64,000 bases of DNA, taken from the NCBI RefSeq assembly GCF_901905185.1, contig NZ_CABFMQ020000075.1:35163-99162 (forward strand), in the 5' to 3' direction. The notes beneath the pieces were generated by a model. That model saw nothing but the letters and a program-made list of their open reading frames with translations, ran no database searches and had not been told where the DNA came from. A program made the position numbers and the translations under genes. Of this stretch, positions 17,437-26,465 are shown piece by piece. Positions within the stretch are counted from its first letter, which is position 1, and each line of letters opens with the position of its first letter. Source of the stretch: Methylocella tundrae. GTDB taxonomy: Bacteria; Pseudomonadota; Alphaproteobacteria; Rhizobiales; Beijerinckiaceae.

Positions 17437-18276
17437 ATGAAGGTTTCGCTCATTCAGATGAACTCGGTCAGCGACAAATCTGCCAATATCGAAGCTGCGG
17501 CCAGGCTGATTGAACGGGCTGTCGCGGAAGAAGGGCCGGATTGGGTGTCCCTGCCGGAATGCTTCGACTTCCTCGGCGGCGACCGGGCCGCCAAATTCGA
17601 GGCCGCGGAAAAGCTCCCCGATGGTCCCGCCTACGCCGCCATGCAGGCGCTGGCCAGCCGTCACAAAATCTTCATACATGCCGGTTCAATCCTCGAAAAA
17701 CCGGAACAGGGAGACCGTCTCCATAACACGACAGTCGTCTTCGACCGGGGCGGAACGGAGATCGCCCGCTATCGGAAAATCCATATGTTCGACGTGACGA
17801 CGCCGGACGGCGCGCAATATCGCGAAAGCAATTCGTTCGCGCCCGGCGAGGCCGTCGTGACCTATCCTTGCGAGGACATGATCGTCGGCTGCTCGATCTG
17901 TTATGACCTGCGGTTTCCGGACCTTTTTCAGGCGCTCGCCGCGCGCGGGGCGCAAATGATCGCGCTGCCCGCGGCGTTCACGCAGCAGACGGGCAAAGAC
18001 CATTGGGAGGTTTTGTGCCGTGCGCGGGCGATCGAGACGCAGACTTTTTTTTGCGCCCCGGCGCAGACGGGCGCCCATGTCGTCGGCAATGAAAAGCGCC
18101 TGACCTATGGTCATTCGCTGGTCGTCGATCCATGGGGCCATGTGATCGCCAAAGCCTCCGACGGCGTTGGAATCGTATCGACCCGCATCGATCTCTCGCA
18201 GGTCGATCGGGTGCGCCGGCAAATTCCGGTGGCGCAGCATAAGGTCCGGTTCGACCTTTCCGCGCCAGAACACTGA
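17437..18276 (+). CDS. Carbon-nitrogen hydrolase (Nit-type amidase)
   Basis: This cytoplasmic nitrilase-superfamily amidase has 279 residues. The catalytic triad is E41 (LPECFDF), K114 (YRKIHMFDV) and C155 (GCSICYDLRFP). The layout FDVTTPDGAQYRESN and AAFTQQTGKDHWEVLCRARAIE matches the Nit1/Nit2-like branch, which hydrolyses deaminated glutathione or omega-amides. Substrate is inferred from that resemblance. It begins 8 bases after alkB and ends 42 bases before a peptide-binding protein gene. Confidence 0.9.
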   Translation: MKVSLIQMNSVSDKSANIEAAARLIERAVAEEGPDWVSLPECFDFLGGDRAAKFEAAEKLPDGPAYAAMQALASRHKIFIHAGSILEKPEQGDRLHNTTVVFDRGGTEIARYRKIHMFDVTTPDGAQYRESNSFAPGEAVVTYPCEDMIVGCSICYDLRFPDLFQALAARGAQMIALPAAFTQQTGKDHWEVLCRARAIETQTFFCAPAQTGAHVVGNEKRLTYGHSLVVDPWGHVIAKASDGVGIVSTRIDLSQVDRVRRQIPVAQHKVRFDLSAPEH

Positions 18277-18318
18277 GCGGGCGGATGGCGTCTTGACTGG
18301 AAGCCGCCCGAAAGGATC

Positions 18319-19905
18319 ATGGCGTTGATCTCGCGCGGGCTCCTCATCGTTGCGCTGCTTCTCTGCCTCGGCGGCGCCTCGCATGCGGAAATGGTCTGGC
18401 GGCGCGGCGCGCTTGGCGATCCCGGTTCGGTTGATCCGCATAAAGCGACGACCCTCATCGAGAATAATGTGCTTGAGGATCTCTTCGAGGGGCTCGTCAG
18501 CCGCGACGCGCATGGCGCTCTGGTTCCAGGCGTCGCCGAAAGCTGGAGCGTCAGCCAGGACGGCGTCGTCTATGTTTTTCGTTTGCGCCCGGACGCCAAA
18601 TGGTCGAATGGCGAAGCTGTGACCGCCGATGATTTCGTTTTCGCCTTCCGCCGGCTGATGGCGCCGCGTACGGGCGCTCCTTACGCGAGCATCCTTTACA
18701 CGTTGAAGAACGCGGAAAAAGTGAACAAGGGCGAAGTTGCGCCTGAGGCTCTGGGCGTCCGCGCTTTGGCGGACGGGCGTCTTGAAATCACGCTTGAACG
18801 CCCGACGCCCTATTTTCTCGAGCAGCTCGCCCATTTCACCGCGAAGCCCCTGCATCGAAAGTCGATCGAGGCGTTCGGCGCCGACTTCGCCCATCCGCAG
18901 CACATGGTGACGAACGGCCCCTTTACGTTGCAGAAATTCATTCCGAACGATTCCATCGTTCTCGTCAAAAATCCGCACTACCATGACGCGGACGAGGTGG
19001 CGCTCGATCGGGAGGTCTTTATTCCGCTGGAAGACCGCTCGGCTGCGTTGCGCCGATTTATGGCCGGTGAAATCGACTCTTATGATGAAGTGCCGGTCGA
19101 GGAGATCGCTTTCGTGCGCAAGAATTTGGGCGAGGCGCTACGCATTTCGCCCAATCTTGGGGCCTATTTTTACGCCTTCGATACGAGGCGGCCGCCTTTC
19201 AGCGACGTCAGGGTGCGGCAGGCGCTCTCAATGGCGATTGATCGCGAATTTCTTGCCGGCCGCATCTGGGGCGGCGTCATGTCGCCAAGTTACAGTTTTG
19301 TGCCGCCCGGCATCGCGAGCTATGGCGCTCCGGCCGAGGTCTCCTGGAAAGGCTTGAGCCTTGCGCAGCGGCGGGAGGAGGCGCGCCATCTTTTGCGTGA
19401 AGCGGGCTTCGGAGAGGGCGGCAAGACGCTTGATGTCGAGATACGGTTCAACAATTCAGGCAGCCACCGCGCCACCGCCGTCGCTATCGCCGACATGTGG
19501 AAGACGATCGGCGTCACGACGCGCCTCATCGGCTCCGACGCCGCAACCCACTACGCTCTCTTGCGCGAAAAACCGCCTTTCGACGTCGTGCGAATGAGCT
19601 GGTACGCGGACTACCCCGACGCCCAGAACTTTCTGTTTCTTGGCGAGAGCGGCAATCAGGGATTGAATGTCGCAAGCTTTTCCAGCGCAGCCTATGATGC
19701 GCTCATGCGCAAGGCGAGCGGGGAGGGCGATCCTGCGCGGCGCTCCGCCATTCTGCACGAGGCCGAGGCGCTGCTTTTGAAAGAGCAGCCCTATCTCGTG
19801 CTGATGGATTATCGCTCGAGCGATCTGATCTCGCCAAAACTGCGCGGCTGGGAGCCGAATGCGCTCGACGTTCATCCCGGCCGCTATATTTCCATCGCGC
19901 CGTGA
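18319..19905 (+). CDS. Periplasmic oligopeptide-binding protein, SBP family 5
   Basis: This is the extracytoplasmic substrate receptor of an Opp/Dpp-type ABC importer. A signal peptide ends near residue 23 (ASHA-EMVW). The mature protein opens with the family blocks LGDPGSVDPHKATT, NVLEDLFEGLV and VPGVAESW. FRLRPDAKWSNGEAVTADDFVFAF and VRQALSMAIDREFL follow. The 528 residues are standard. It ends the gpmA-alkB-nit run. No permease or ATPase gene is adjacent, so it must serve a transporter encoded elsewhere. The peptide specificity is unknown. Confidence 0.92.
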   Translation: MALISRGLLIVALLLCLGGASHAEMVWRRGALGDPGSVDPHKATTLIENNVLEDLFEGLVSRDAHGALVPGVAESWSVSQDGVVYVFRLRPDAKWSNGEAVTADDFVFAFRRLMAPRTGAPYASILYTLKNAEKVNKGEVAPEALGVRALADGRLEITLERPTPYFLEQLAHFTAKPLHRKSIEAFGADFAHPQHMVTNGPFTLQKFIPNDSIVLVKNPHYHDADEVALDREVFIPLEDRSAALRRFMAGEIDSYDEVPVEEIAFVRKNLGEALRISPNLGAYFYAFDTRRPPFSDVRVRQALSMAIDREFLAGRIWGGVMSPSYSFVPPGIASYGAPAEVSWKGLSLAQRREEARHLLREAGFGEGGKTLDVEIRFNNSGSHRATAVAIADMWKTIGVTTRLIGSDAATHYALLREKPPFDVVRMSWYADYPDAQNFLFLGESGNQGLNVASFSSAAYDALMRKASGEGDPARRSAILHEAEALLLKEQPYLVLMDYRSSDLISPKLRGWEPNALDVHPGRYISIAP

Positions 19906-19932
19906 AGCGGATGCTCGGATAAATCATTGGTC

Positions 19933-20526
19933 TCAGCGGTTTTGTCCAGGCACCCACAAAATATCGCCTTCGCCCTTGCGGTTGACGTAGCGCGCCGCGA
20001 CGAACAGAAAATCGGAGAGCCGATTGACAAATTTCAGCGCCGGCTCGCCGACCTTTTCGCCTGGCGCGTCGGCGAGGGCGACGAGGAGCCGCTCAGCCCG
20101 GCGCGTCACCGTGCGGGCGAGGTGGAGCGCCGCGGCCGCCGGCGAGCCGCCCGGCAGGACGAAAGACTGCAAGGGAGGCAGTTCGGCGTTCAGCTCGTCG
20201 ATCTTGCGTTCGAGCCGATCGACCTGCGCCTGAACGATCCGCAGCGGCTCATATTGTGGCGCGGCGCCCTCGTCCGATTCGGGGACGCAAAGGTCGGCGC
20301 CAAGGTCGAAGAGATCATTCTGGAGGCAAAGCAGCATCGCGTCGACCCTTGCGCAATGCGGCGCGATCGAGGTGGAGACGCGGGCGAGGCCGATTGCGCA
20401 ATTGGCTTCGTCAATCGTGCCATAGGCCTCGATCCGCAGATCGTTCTTTGGGCGGCGCTCGCCGCTGCCGAGCGACGTTTTCCCCGAGTCGCCCGTGCGC
20501 GTGTAAATTCGATTCAAAACTACCAT
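19933..20526 (-). CDS. Cob(I)yrinic acid a,c-diamide adenosyltransferase, PduO type
   Basis: This enzyme adds the adenosyl group to cobalamin, making coenzyme B12 for mutases and reductases. The 197-residue single domain starts with IYTRTGDSGKTSLGSGERRPK (the ATP-binding region). It continues with EAYGTIDEANCAIGLAR, LQNDLFDLGADL, FVLPGGSPAAAALHLARTVTRRAER and a C-terminal NRLSDFLFVAARYVN. These are the PduO/ATR hallmarks, unlike CobA or EutT. A small two-helix membrane protein precedes it on the same strand, 68 bases upstream. Confidence 0.94.
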   Translation of the reverse strand: MVVLNRIYTRTGDSGKTSLGSGERRPKNDLRIEAYGTIDEANCAIGLARVSTSIAPHCARVDAMLLCLQNDLFDLGADLCVPESDEGAAPQYEPLRIVQAQVDRLERKIDELNAELPPLQSFVLPGGSPAAAALHLARTVTRRAERLLVALADAPGEKVGEPALKFVNRLSDFLFVAARYVNRKGEGDILWVPGQNR

Positions 20527-20594
20527 GCGTTTCCATTATCCCAAGGCGGCGCTCTTGACGGCGCCAATTAAAATTTATCCATTCGCCGCCGACG

Positions 20595-20783
20595 TCAACG
20601 GCGCAACCACAATATGCCGATGATGACGATGATCGCGACAAACTGCAAACCAACCCGCCATCGCATCAGCTTTTGCGACAGATTGGGATTGCCGCCACGG
20701 ATCATATTGGCGAATCCGGCCAACAGGACGAGGAATACCGCGCCAATGGCGATGGCTGCGATGAAATTGGTTGCGGCGTACAT
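20595..20783 (-). CDS. Twin-transmembrane protein (HIG1-like)
   Basis: This 62-residue inner-membrane protein has two hydrophobic helices (about residues 5-26 and 45-60). They are joined by a short positive loop (RGGNPNLSQKLMRWRVG). The pattern RGGNPNLSQKLMRWRV matches the HIG1-domain twin-TM proteins often found beside the cobalamin adenosyltransferase in Hyphomicrobiales. In mitochondria this domain is linked to respiratory complex assembly; a bacterial role is not established. It probably shares a transcript with the downstream adenosyltransferase. Confidence 0.8.
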   Translation of the reverse strand: MYAATNFIAAIAIGAVFLVLLAGFANMIRGGNPNLSQKLMRWRVGLQFVAIIVIIGILWLRR

Positions 20784-20893
20784 GCCTGAAGCGCTCCGGC
20801 GAAAAGTTAGGGCAAGCGAACGAACAAAAACTAAGCGAAATCCATCGAATCGAGACGAAACGCATGGCGAGGCGTCGCTACTGTTCTGAAAAT

Positions 20894-23668
20894 TCAGTAC
20901 CGGCGCAGCAGGCGTTCGAGATAGTCGGTCTCCTCGCGCGGCCGTGACGGTTCGCTGAGGCGGCGGCGCAATTCCTCAAGCACCCGCTGGGCGCGCTCTG
21001 CCGCGGGAACGCCCAAGGGGTCGTATTTGGCGCTCGGATTGAAGGCGCGTTCGCGGCCCGTCGGCCGGCCGAGCGGGTCCGTGCCATTCTGACCGAACTG
21101 TCCCTGCTGGCCTTCGCCCTCGCCTTGGCCTTCGCCTTCGCCTTCGCCGGGCTGGCCTTCGCCCTCGCCTTCCCCTTGGTTGCGCAGCGCCTGCGCCAGT
21201 TTTTGCGCGCCCTCACGCAGCCCGTCGACGGCGCGTCCCTGCGCCTCTACCGCGGGATCATTGCCGTGGGCGCCTTCACCGAGCGCCTTTTGCGCATCGC
21301 GCATCGCCTTTTGCGCTTCACTGAGGCCGGTATCTCCTTGACCCGCCTTGTTCAGTCGCTTTTGCAGCTCTTCAAGGCGCCTTTGGAGATCATTCTGACG
21401 ATTTTGCAACTCGGCCTGGCTCTGACCGGGAGGAGGGGCCTTTCCGGTCTGGCTATCGCCTTCGCTCTCCTGATCATTATCGCCATTGTCCTGTGGCTGG
21501 CCCAAGCCTTGTTGCTCGTCCTGGTCCTCCAGCGGATTACGCTGGCGTCGCTGCTGGCGCTTGGCCGCCTCGCCGCTTTGATAGGTGTCGTCGCGCAGAT
21601 CCTGCTGCTGTTTGCTCATCTGATCGAGCTGGTCGACCGCGCGGCTGAGTTCGCGCGATTTCGGATCGGCGTTGCGCCGCCGCGCCTGCTTCAGATTTTC
21701 GAGAATATTCTGCATCTGGTCGAGCATTTTCTGAGCCTCGGCGTTGTCGCCGTTCCGGGCCAGATCCTGCATCTTGTCGAGCATTGCCTGTAACTGCTTC
21801 TGACTGATCGCCTTGCCGCGGCTCTGCTTGTCATCCGCGCCTTGATCGGCCCGATCCATGTCCTTTTGCTGCTGTTCGGCGAATTCGCGCAGGAACTTGT
21901 CCATGGCCTCGCGCAAATTCTCGGTCAGTTTCTTGATTTCATCGGGCGGCGCATTGCGTTGCAGCGCCTCGCGCAATTGCTGCTGCGCCGCGCGCAAGTC
22001 GCGTTCGGCCTCCGAGAGATCGCCGTTCTCGATGCGCAGCGCCATCTGCCAGAGATAATCGGCAACCTCGACGAGATCGCTGTCCTTGCTCGCCGCAGCG
22101 AGACGCTCGGAGGCGACGCGAAGGCCAAGATAAACGCCGGCGCTGACGCCAAAAGCGTCAGGCTCGATCATCAAAGCGTCGAGAGCCGTCGACACGCGTC
22201 CCTTGTCGTCCGGAGCAAGCACGAGATTGCGGCGTTGTTCGACAAGCGCGCGGGCAAGAGGCTTGGTGAATGGCTTTTGCGGCAGGGTGATCGTCACGGG
22301 ATCGCTTTTGCCTTCATTGCCGCCTTCATCGCGGGCGATCAGCGTCATTTCGACCTTGGCCCCGGCCCAGGGATGCTCGGAGAGATCGATCGTCGTTTCC
22401 GCCTCCCCGGCCTCGTCGCCCGTGGGCGGAAGCTGGAGCGGCGCCTTAGGCGGATCGACCAGCGAGCGTTTGCCCGGCTTGCCCCCGGGCGCGATCGGAT
22501 TTGCGAAGGACGCTTCTGCGTTGATCGCACCGTAATCGTCGGTGATCTGGTATTTCAGGGTCAGGGAGCCACGCGCATTCGCCTTTGGCGGGTCGGTCAA
22601 GGCGATCACAGGCGGATTGTCGGCGATCGCCGCGAATTGGAATGCGCCGATCGAGGCGATCGCGAGACTTGCGTCGCCGTTCAGAACGAGCCTCTTCTCG
22701 CCCGGATTTTGCGCCTTCGCGGCAGCCGGCGCCGGCCCATTCGCACCGTCAGTCTGTTTGTCCCTGGCGGGCTCGATCGGTGCTTCCGTCAAGGCGCCGG
22801 CCGCCTGATAATCGACTGCTCCGCTTGAGCTGCGAATGACGATGGTCGAGCCGATCGGCGCCGCGATCTTCTGCGCCTCCATCTGCTTTGAAAGGACGAT
22901 GGGCGCCCGGCCGGTATAGGCGGGGGGATCGACCCAGGCGTCGATCCGCTGCCCGGCGGAGGGCAGGCCGCTGAGCCGCCAATCGAAAGCGGCGGCGAGG
23001 CGCGCATATTTTTCGGGCCCCGCGACGAAGGCGGTCGCGATGAGGCCGACGAGAACCGCGGCGCGCAAGGCGTAGCGGTCAACGTCTACGAGGCGGGGCG
23101 AGGGCAGCCCTGTCCGAAGCAGCGCCACCGCCTTCGCCGCGCGCTGCCGGTGCAGGCTCCACAAGGCGGCCGTCGCGGGGTCCTCGCCAGCGTTGCCGAG
23201 CCGGTCATCGAGCACCGCCGCCGGACGTTCCTTTAGCTTCGAGACGCGATCAATCCGCTCCAGCGCTTCCCGGCGTGACGGAAAACGCAGTTTCCGCAGC
23301 GGCGCAAGGCCGAGGACAAGGCCGATGCCGAAAACGCCGACGCCAAGCGCCCGCGCCCAATGCGGGATTTCCAGCCAAAACCCGGTCCAGGAAAGGCAGA
23401 TGAAAAGGCCGATGAGGATGAGCGGCGGCGCGAGGAGGCGCCAGCTCCGTTCAAAGAGTAGAAGCGCCCGAGTCCTCGCGGCCAGTTGCTCAAGCCGGGG
23501 ATGTTTCGACGCGCCGGGGGGCGCCGCCTCGGGAGAGACATCGGGGTTGCCAGGGATCGGGCGTCCAAATATCCGCAAAAAGATCTCCAGATCGGCGGTC
23601 TGCGGCTTCTCGCGCGGTTTGGCTGAATTTTGAGCCGGCGCGCGCCTCGTCTTCAATAAAGCTAGCAC
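20894..23668 (-). CDS. TIGR02302 / DUF4175 family large membrane protein
   Basis: This 924-residue protein belongs to an alphaproteobacterial family of unknown function. After a variable start, two or three transmembrane helices lie at about residues 78-120, with another near 210-225. A periplasmic-looking region follows (DAWVDPPAYTGRAPIVL; LKYQITDDYGAINAEASF). A long charged Gln-rich coiled-coil section runs from about 590. A low-complexity Gly-Glu-Gln stretch lies around 845-870 before a conserved end (GRPTGRERAFNPSAKYDPLGVPAAERAQRVLEELRRRL). It lies just after lysA on the same strand with a 36-base gap. No function is assigned. Confidence 0.85.
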   Translation of the reverse strand: MLALLKTRRAPAQNSAKPREKPQTADLEIFLRIFGRPIPGNPDVSPEAAPPGASKHPRLEQLAARTRALLLFERSWRLLAPPLILIGLFICLSWTGFWLEIPHWARALGVGVFGIGLVLGLAPLRKLRFPSRREALERIDRVSKLKERPAAVLDDRLGNAGEDPATAALWSLHRQRAAKAVALLRTGLPSPRLVDVDRYALRAAVLVGLIATAFVAGPEKYARLAAAFDWRLSGLPSAGQRIDAWVDPPAYTGRAPIVLSKQMEAQKIAAPIGSTIVIRSSSGAVDYQAAGALTEAPIEPARDKQTDGANGPAPAAAKAQNPGEKRLVLNGDASLAIASIGAFQFAAIADNPPVIALTDPPKANARGSLTLKYQITDDYGAINAEASFANPIAPGGKPGKRSLVDPPKAPLQLPPTGDEAGEAETTIDLSEHPWAGAKVEMTLIARDEGGNEGKSDPVTITLPQKPFTKPLARALVEQRRNLVLAPDDKGRVSTALDALMIEPDAFGVSAGVYLGLRVASERLAAASKDSDLVEVADYLWQMALRIENGDLSEAERDLRAAQQQLREALQRNAPPDEIKKLTENLREAMDKFLREFAEQQQKDMDRADQGADDKQSRGKAISQKQLQAMLDKMQDLARNGDNAEAQKMLDQMQNILENLKQARRRNADPKSRELSRAVDQLDQMSKQQQDLRDDTYQSGEAAKRQQRRQRNPLEDQDEQQGLGQPQDNGDNDQESEGDSQTGKAPPPGQSQAELQNRQNDLQRRLEELQKRLNKAGQGDTGLSEAQKAMRDAQKALGEGAHGNDPAVEAQGRAVDGLREGAQKLAQALRNQGEGEGEGQPGEGEGEGQGEGEGQQGQFGQNGTDPLGRPTGRERAFNPSAKYDPLGVPAAERAQRVLEELRRRLSEPSRPREETDYLERLLRRY
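21105..21180. repeat. Hexanucleotide-like low-complexity repeat in the TIGR02302 gene
   Basis: Imperfect repeats of the six-base unit ccttcg/ccctcg encode the alternating Gly-Glu (and Gln) stretch on the minus strand. Slippage at this site would change length in steps of two residues without a frameshift. Confidence 0.75.
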
Positions 23669-23704
23669 GTTGGCGCGTCTTCGCCAGAGGCGAGCCGGGA
23701 CTAT

Positions 23705-24976
23705 CTAGCGCAACCACGCCGGAATTTTGTCCAGCGCAATCAATTCATCGTAGGTTCTACGCGGACGAACGAGCGCATATTCGCCGCCGTTGACGAGCAC
23801 CTCCGGAACAAGAAGCCGGGAATTATAGGTTCCGGCCTGCACCGCGCCATAGGCTCCAGCCGACATGACGGCGAGGAGATCGCCGGGCTGGGGCTCTGGC
23901 ATTTTGCGCCCCTGCGCCAAATAGTCGCCTGTTTCGCAGACCGGGCCGACAATATCGGCGAGAATTTCCGGCGCCTGCGGCCGGGTGGCGCGCACCGGCC
24001 TCACATCGTGATGGGCGTCATAAAGGGTCGGGCGGACGAGATCATTCATCGCCGCATCGACGATAACAAAAGTCTTTGCCTCGCCGCGCTTCACGTAGAT
24101 GACCTTGGTCACGAGAATCCCGGCGTTGCCGACGATAAGGCGTCCCGGCTCGAAAATCAGGCGGCAGCCGAGGCCGCCGAGCCGCGCTGTGACGATCTTG
24201 GCGTAACGGTCGGGATGGTAGCTGTCTGGATCTTCACTCTCGCGATAGGGAATGCCGAGCCCGCCGCCAACATCGACATGGTCGATGTCGTGGCCGTCCG
24301 AGCGAAGGATTGAGACGAAATCGGCCGTGAGCGCGAAAGCGTCGTCAAAGGGATTGAGGTCGGTGATTTGCGAGCCGATGTGGATATCGATGCCGCTCAC
24401 CTTGATCCCCGGCAACGCCGCCGCTTCCGCGAAAACGGCGCGGGCATGGCTGATCGGGATGCCGAATTTGTTCTCGGCCTTTCCGGTCGAGATTTTCGCG
24501 TGGGTCCGCGCGTCAATGTCGGGATTGACGCGAAGCGCGATCGGCGCGGTCCGGCCCATGGAGGCGGCGACCTCGGAGAGCGCGCGCAATTCAGGCTCTG
24601 ACTCGACGTTGAAGCACAAAATCCCCGCCTCGAGCGCGAGCGCCATCTCGGACTTCGTCTTGCCGACGCCGGAAAAAGTGATCTTTGAGGCGGCCGCGCC
24701 AGCCGCGAGCGCGCGTCGCAATTCCCCTTCGGAAACCACGTCCATTCCGGCGCCGAGCCGCGCCAGCGTCGTCAGCACGGCCTGATTGGAATTGGCTTTC
24801 AATGCGTAACAGACGAGCGCGTCGAGATGGCTGAGCGCGCCTTTGAAGACCTCGTAGTGCCGGCTCAGCGTCGCGCTTGAATAGCAATAAAAGGGTGTTT
24901 CGACGACCTCGGCCAATGCGGCAAGATCGACATCCTCAGCGTGCATGACGCCGTTCTTCATCGCAAAGTGATGCAT
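23705..24976 (-). CDS. lysA: Diaminopimelate decarboxylase
   Basis: LysA decarboxylates meso-diaminopimelate to lysine, the last step of lysine synthesis. The PLP lysine is K60 in CYALKANSNQ. Further family blocks are HIGSQITDLNPF, DVGGGLGIPY, EPGRLIVGNAG, GPVCETGDYLAQGR and SAGAYGAVQAGTYNSR. The 423 residues are standard. An LptM-like lipoprotein gene lies 12 bases upstream and the TIGR02302 gene 36 bases downstream on the same strand; this order is common in Hyphomicrobiales. The argH gene that often leads the unit is absent here. Confidence 0.96.
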   Translation of the reverse strand: MHHFAMKNGVMHAEDVDLAALAEVVETPFYCYSSATLSRHYEVFKGALSHLDALVCYALKANSNQAVLTTLARLGAGMDVVSEGELRRALAAGAAASKITFSGVGKTKSEMALALEAGILCFNVESEPELRALSEVAASMGRTAPIALRVNPDIDARTHAKISTGKAENKFGIPISHARAVFAEAAALPGIKVSGIDIHIGSQITDLNPFDDAFALTADFVSILRSDGHDIDHVDVGGGLGIPYRESEDPDSYHPDRYAKIVTARLGGLGCRLIFEPGRLIVGNAGILVTKVIYVKRGEAKTFVIVDAAMNDLVRPTLYDAHHDVRPVRATRPQAPEILADIVGPVCETGDYLAQGRKMPEPQPGDLLAVMSAGAYGAVQAGTYNSRLLVPEVLVNGGEYALVRPRRTYDELIALDKIPAWLR

Positions 24977-24988
24977 GGCGCCAGGACG

Positions 24989-25246
24989 TCAGAGCAGGGG
25001 ATCAAGAATGAATGGCCGCGGCGGAGCCTTCACAGGGGCCGCGGCCGGCTTCGCGGCAGCCGTCGCCTCGCCCGGCAAGGCGAGTTCGCTTCTCGGCTCC
25101 TGCGCGGCTTCGGGAACCCCGGACAGCGGCGTCACGGGAGTCGAACCAGGCGGCGCCTCAAGCGGCCCGCGACGACCGCAGCCCGCAAGGGCCAGGGCGA
25201 AGGCGAGGCAGACGGCGGCGCGGAAGATAGGGCGATAGCAAATCAC
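24989..25246 (-). CDS. LptM-like small lipoprotein
   Basis: This is a lipoprotein signal followed by a Pro/Ala-rich tail. The lipobox is LALAGCGRRGPLEAPP, the hallmark of LptM (YifL), which assists oxidative maturation of the LPS translocon protein LptD. The start is taken as GTG at 25246 because GGAG lies 7 bases before it and the signal peptide then has normal length (85 residues). A TTG at 25288 would extend it by 14 residues but has no ribosome site. The tail beyond residue 35 is low-complexity. The LptM role is inferred from the lipobox context and position before lysA. Confidence 0.78.
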   Translation of the reverse strand: MICYRPIFRAAVCLAFALALAGCGRRGPLEAPPGSTPVTPLSGVPEAAQEPRSELALPGEATAAAKPAAAPVKAPPRPFILDPLL

Positions 25247-25442
25247 GAAGCAGCTCCGGGGAGGAGCGCTACTATAAATGAAGCGCAATGGGAAACGAAA
25301 AGGCGGCTCCCGCTCTGCCCGGGCGCGCGAATGAGTGCCTAATAAACCCTCAGGCGACGGGCGCCATAGCTGCTACCATGAGAGACGGATGGTGTGCGGA
25401 CGCGGCTTCGCCTTCCGGCCGGCCCCAATGCGGAGACGCTCC

Positions 25443-26255
25443 TTGAAACTTCGAATCGGTTACGAAATCAGCTATGAATTTCCCCAGCCGACCCCGCTGA
25501 TCGGCATGTTGAACGTGCATTATTCGCGCGTCGCTGACCTCGCCGAGCCCGATCACATCAAGACGTTCCCATCGGTTCCGATTTCTGGCTACCGCGACAT
25601 GTACGGAAACTGGTGCAGCCGCATCCTCGCGCCCGCGGGGAGGATGACGCTGTCGACCGACGCCATCATCTCCGACTCGGGTCTTGCCGACGACATCGCG
25701 CCAGGCGCCGCGCAGATGCCGGTCGAAGCCCTTCCCGAAGAGGCGATCCTGTTTCTCCTTCCGAGCCGCTTTTGCGACAGCGACCGTCTGCTGGATCTCG
25801 CCTGGACCTTGTTCGGGCAGACCAAACCCGGCTGGGAGCGGGTTCAGGCGATCTGCGACTTTACCCATCAGCGCATCGAGTTCGGATATCATTTTGCGCG
25901 CGTGACGCGCACCGCCTCGGAAGCCTATCAGGAAGGGCAGGGGGTCTGCCGCGACTACGCCCATCTCGCCGTCGCGTTCTGCCGCGCGCTCAACATTCCG
26001 GCGCGTTATTGCACCGGATATCTCGGCGACGTCGGCATGCCGCCGCCTTATCCGCCGGGCGATTTCGCCGCCTGGTTCGAGGTCTATCTCGGCGGTCAAT
26101 GGCGCACCTTCGATGCGCGCAACAATGAGCCGCGCATCGGCCGCGTTCTCCTGGCGCGCGGCAGAGACGCCGCCGACGTCGCCATTACGACGACGTTTGG
26201 ACCCAATACGCTGGCCGGCTTCCGGGTGTGGACAGATGAAGTATTGGACGCCTGA
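25443..26255 (+). CDS. Transglutaminase-like protein
   Basis: This is a cytoplasmic transglutaminase-fold protein of the COG1305 type with no signal peptide, 270 residues. The N-terminal beta-domain starts LKLRIGYEISYEF. The catalytic cysteine lies in GQGVCRDYAHLAVAFCRALNIPARY, and the aspartate in WRTFDARN. At the site where a His is usual before AWFE, the sequence reads DFAAWFEVYL, so the classical triad appears incomplete. The TTG start at 25443 is preferred because GGAG lies 7 bases upstream. An ATG at 25428 has no ribosome site. The biochemical role of the family is unknown. Confidence 0.82.
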   Translation: MKLRIGYEISYEFPQPTPLIGMLNVHYSRVADLAEPDHIKTFPSVPISGYRDMYGNWCSRILAPAGRMTLSTDAIISDSGLADDIAPGAAQMPVEALPEEAILFLLPSRFCDSDRLLDLAWTLFGQTKPGWERVQAICDFTHQRIEFGYHFARVTRTASEAYQEGQGVCRDYAHLAVAFCRALNIPARYCTGYLGDVGMPPPYPPGDFAAWFEVYLGGQWRTFDARNNEPRIGRVLLARGRDAADVAITTTFGPNTLAGFRVWTDEVLDA

Positions 26256-26365
26256 GTTCAGCGACGGCGGATCGCCGTCCTCACTTCCGTGGCTGCGGCC
26301 TTAACCGCGCCAGCCGCCGAAGTTTCACGCAAGGAGGGCGTCAGTTCAGCTGAGAAGACGCCGAT

Positions 26366-26409
26366 AAAAAAAGAGCGGGTTTGCCGATTTCCTCGGACAA
26401 CATCCGCTC
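26366..26409 (-). terminator. Intrinsic terminator of the F0 ATP synthase operon
   Basis: On the minus strand GAGCGG and CCGCTC close a long hairpin with further inner pairs (GTT/AAC and CCGA/TCGG, loop GGAAA). Seven T follow at once. It lies about 100 bases after the atpF stop. Confidence 0.82.
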
Positions 26410-26465
26410 CTGATCTCGCATGATCTCTGAGACGTTCGTAACTTCTTTCGCTTATGCCTTTGAAC

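Noticed and set aside
17686..18984. Open frame of 432 codons on the minus strand across the nitrilase and peptide-binding genes
   Set aside because: It spans two well-supported genes on the other strand and its translation resembles no protein family.
21842..22828. Open frame of 328 codons on the plus strand opposite the TIGR02302 gene
   Set aside because: Arg-rich composition typical of antisense frames in GC-rich DNA, no start signal, no family.
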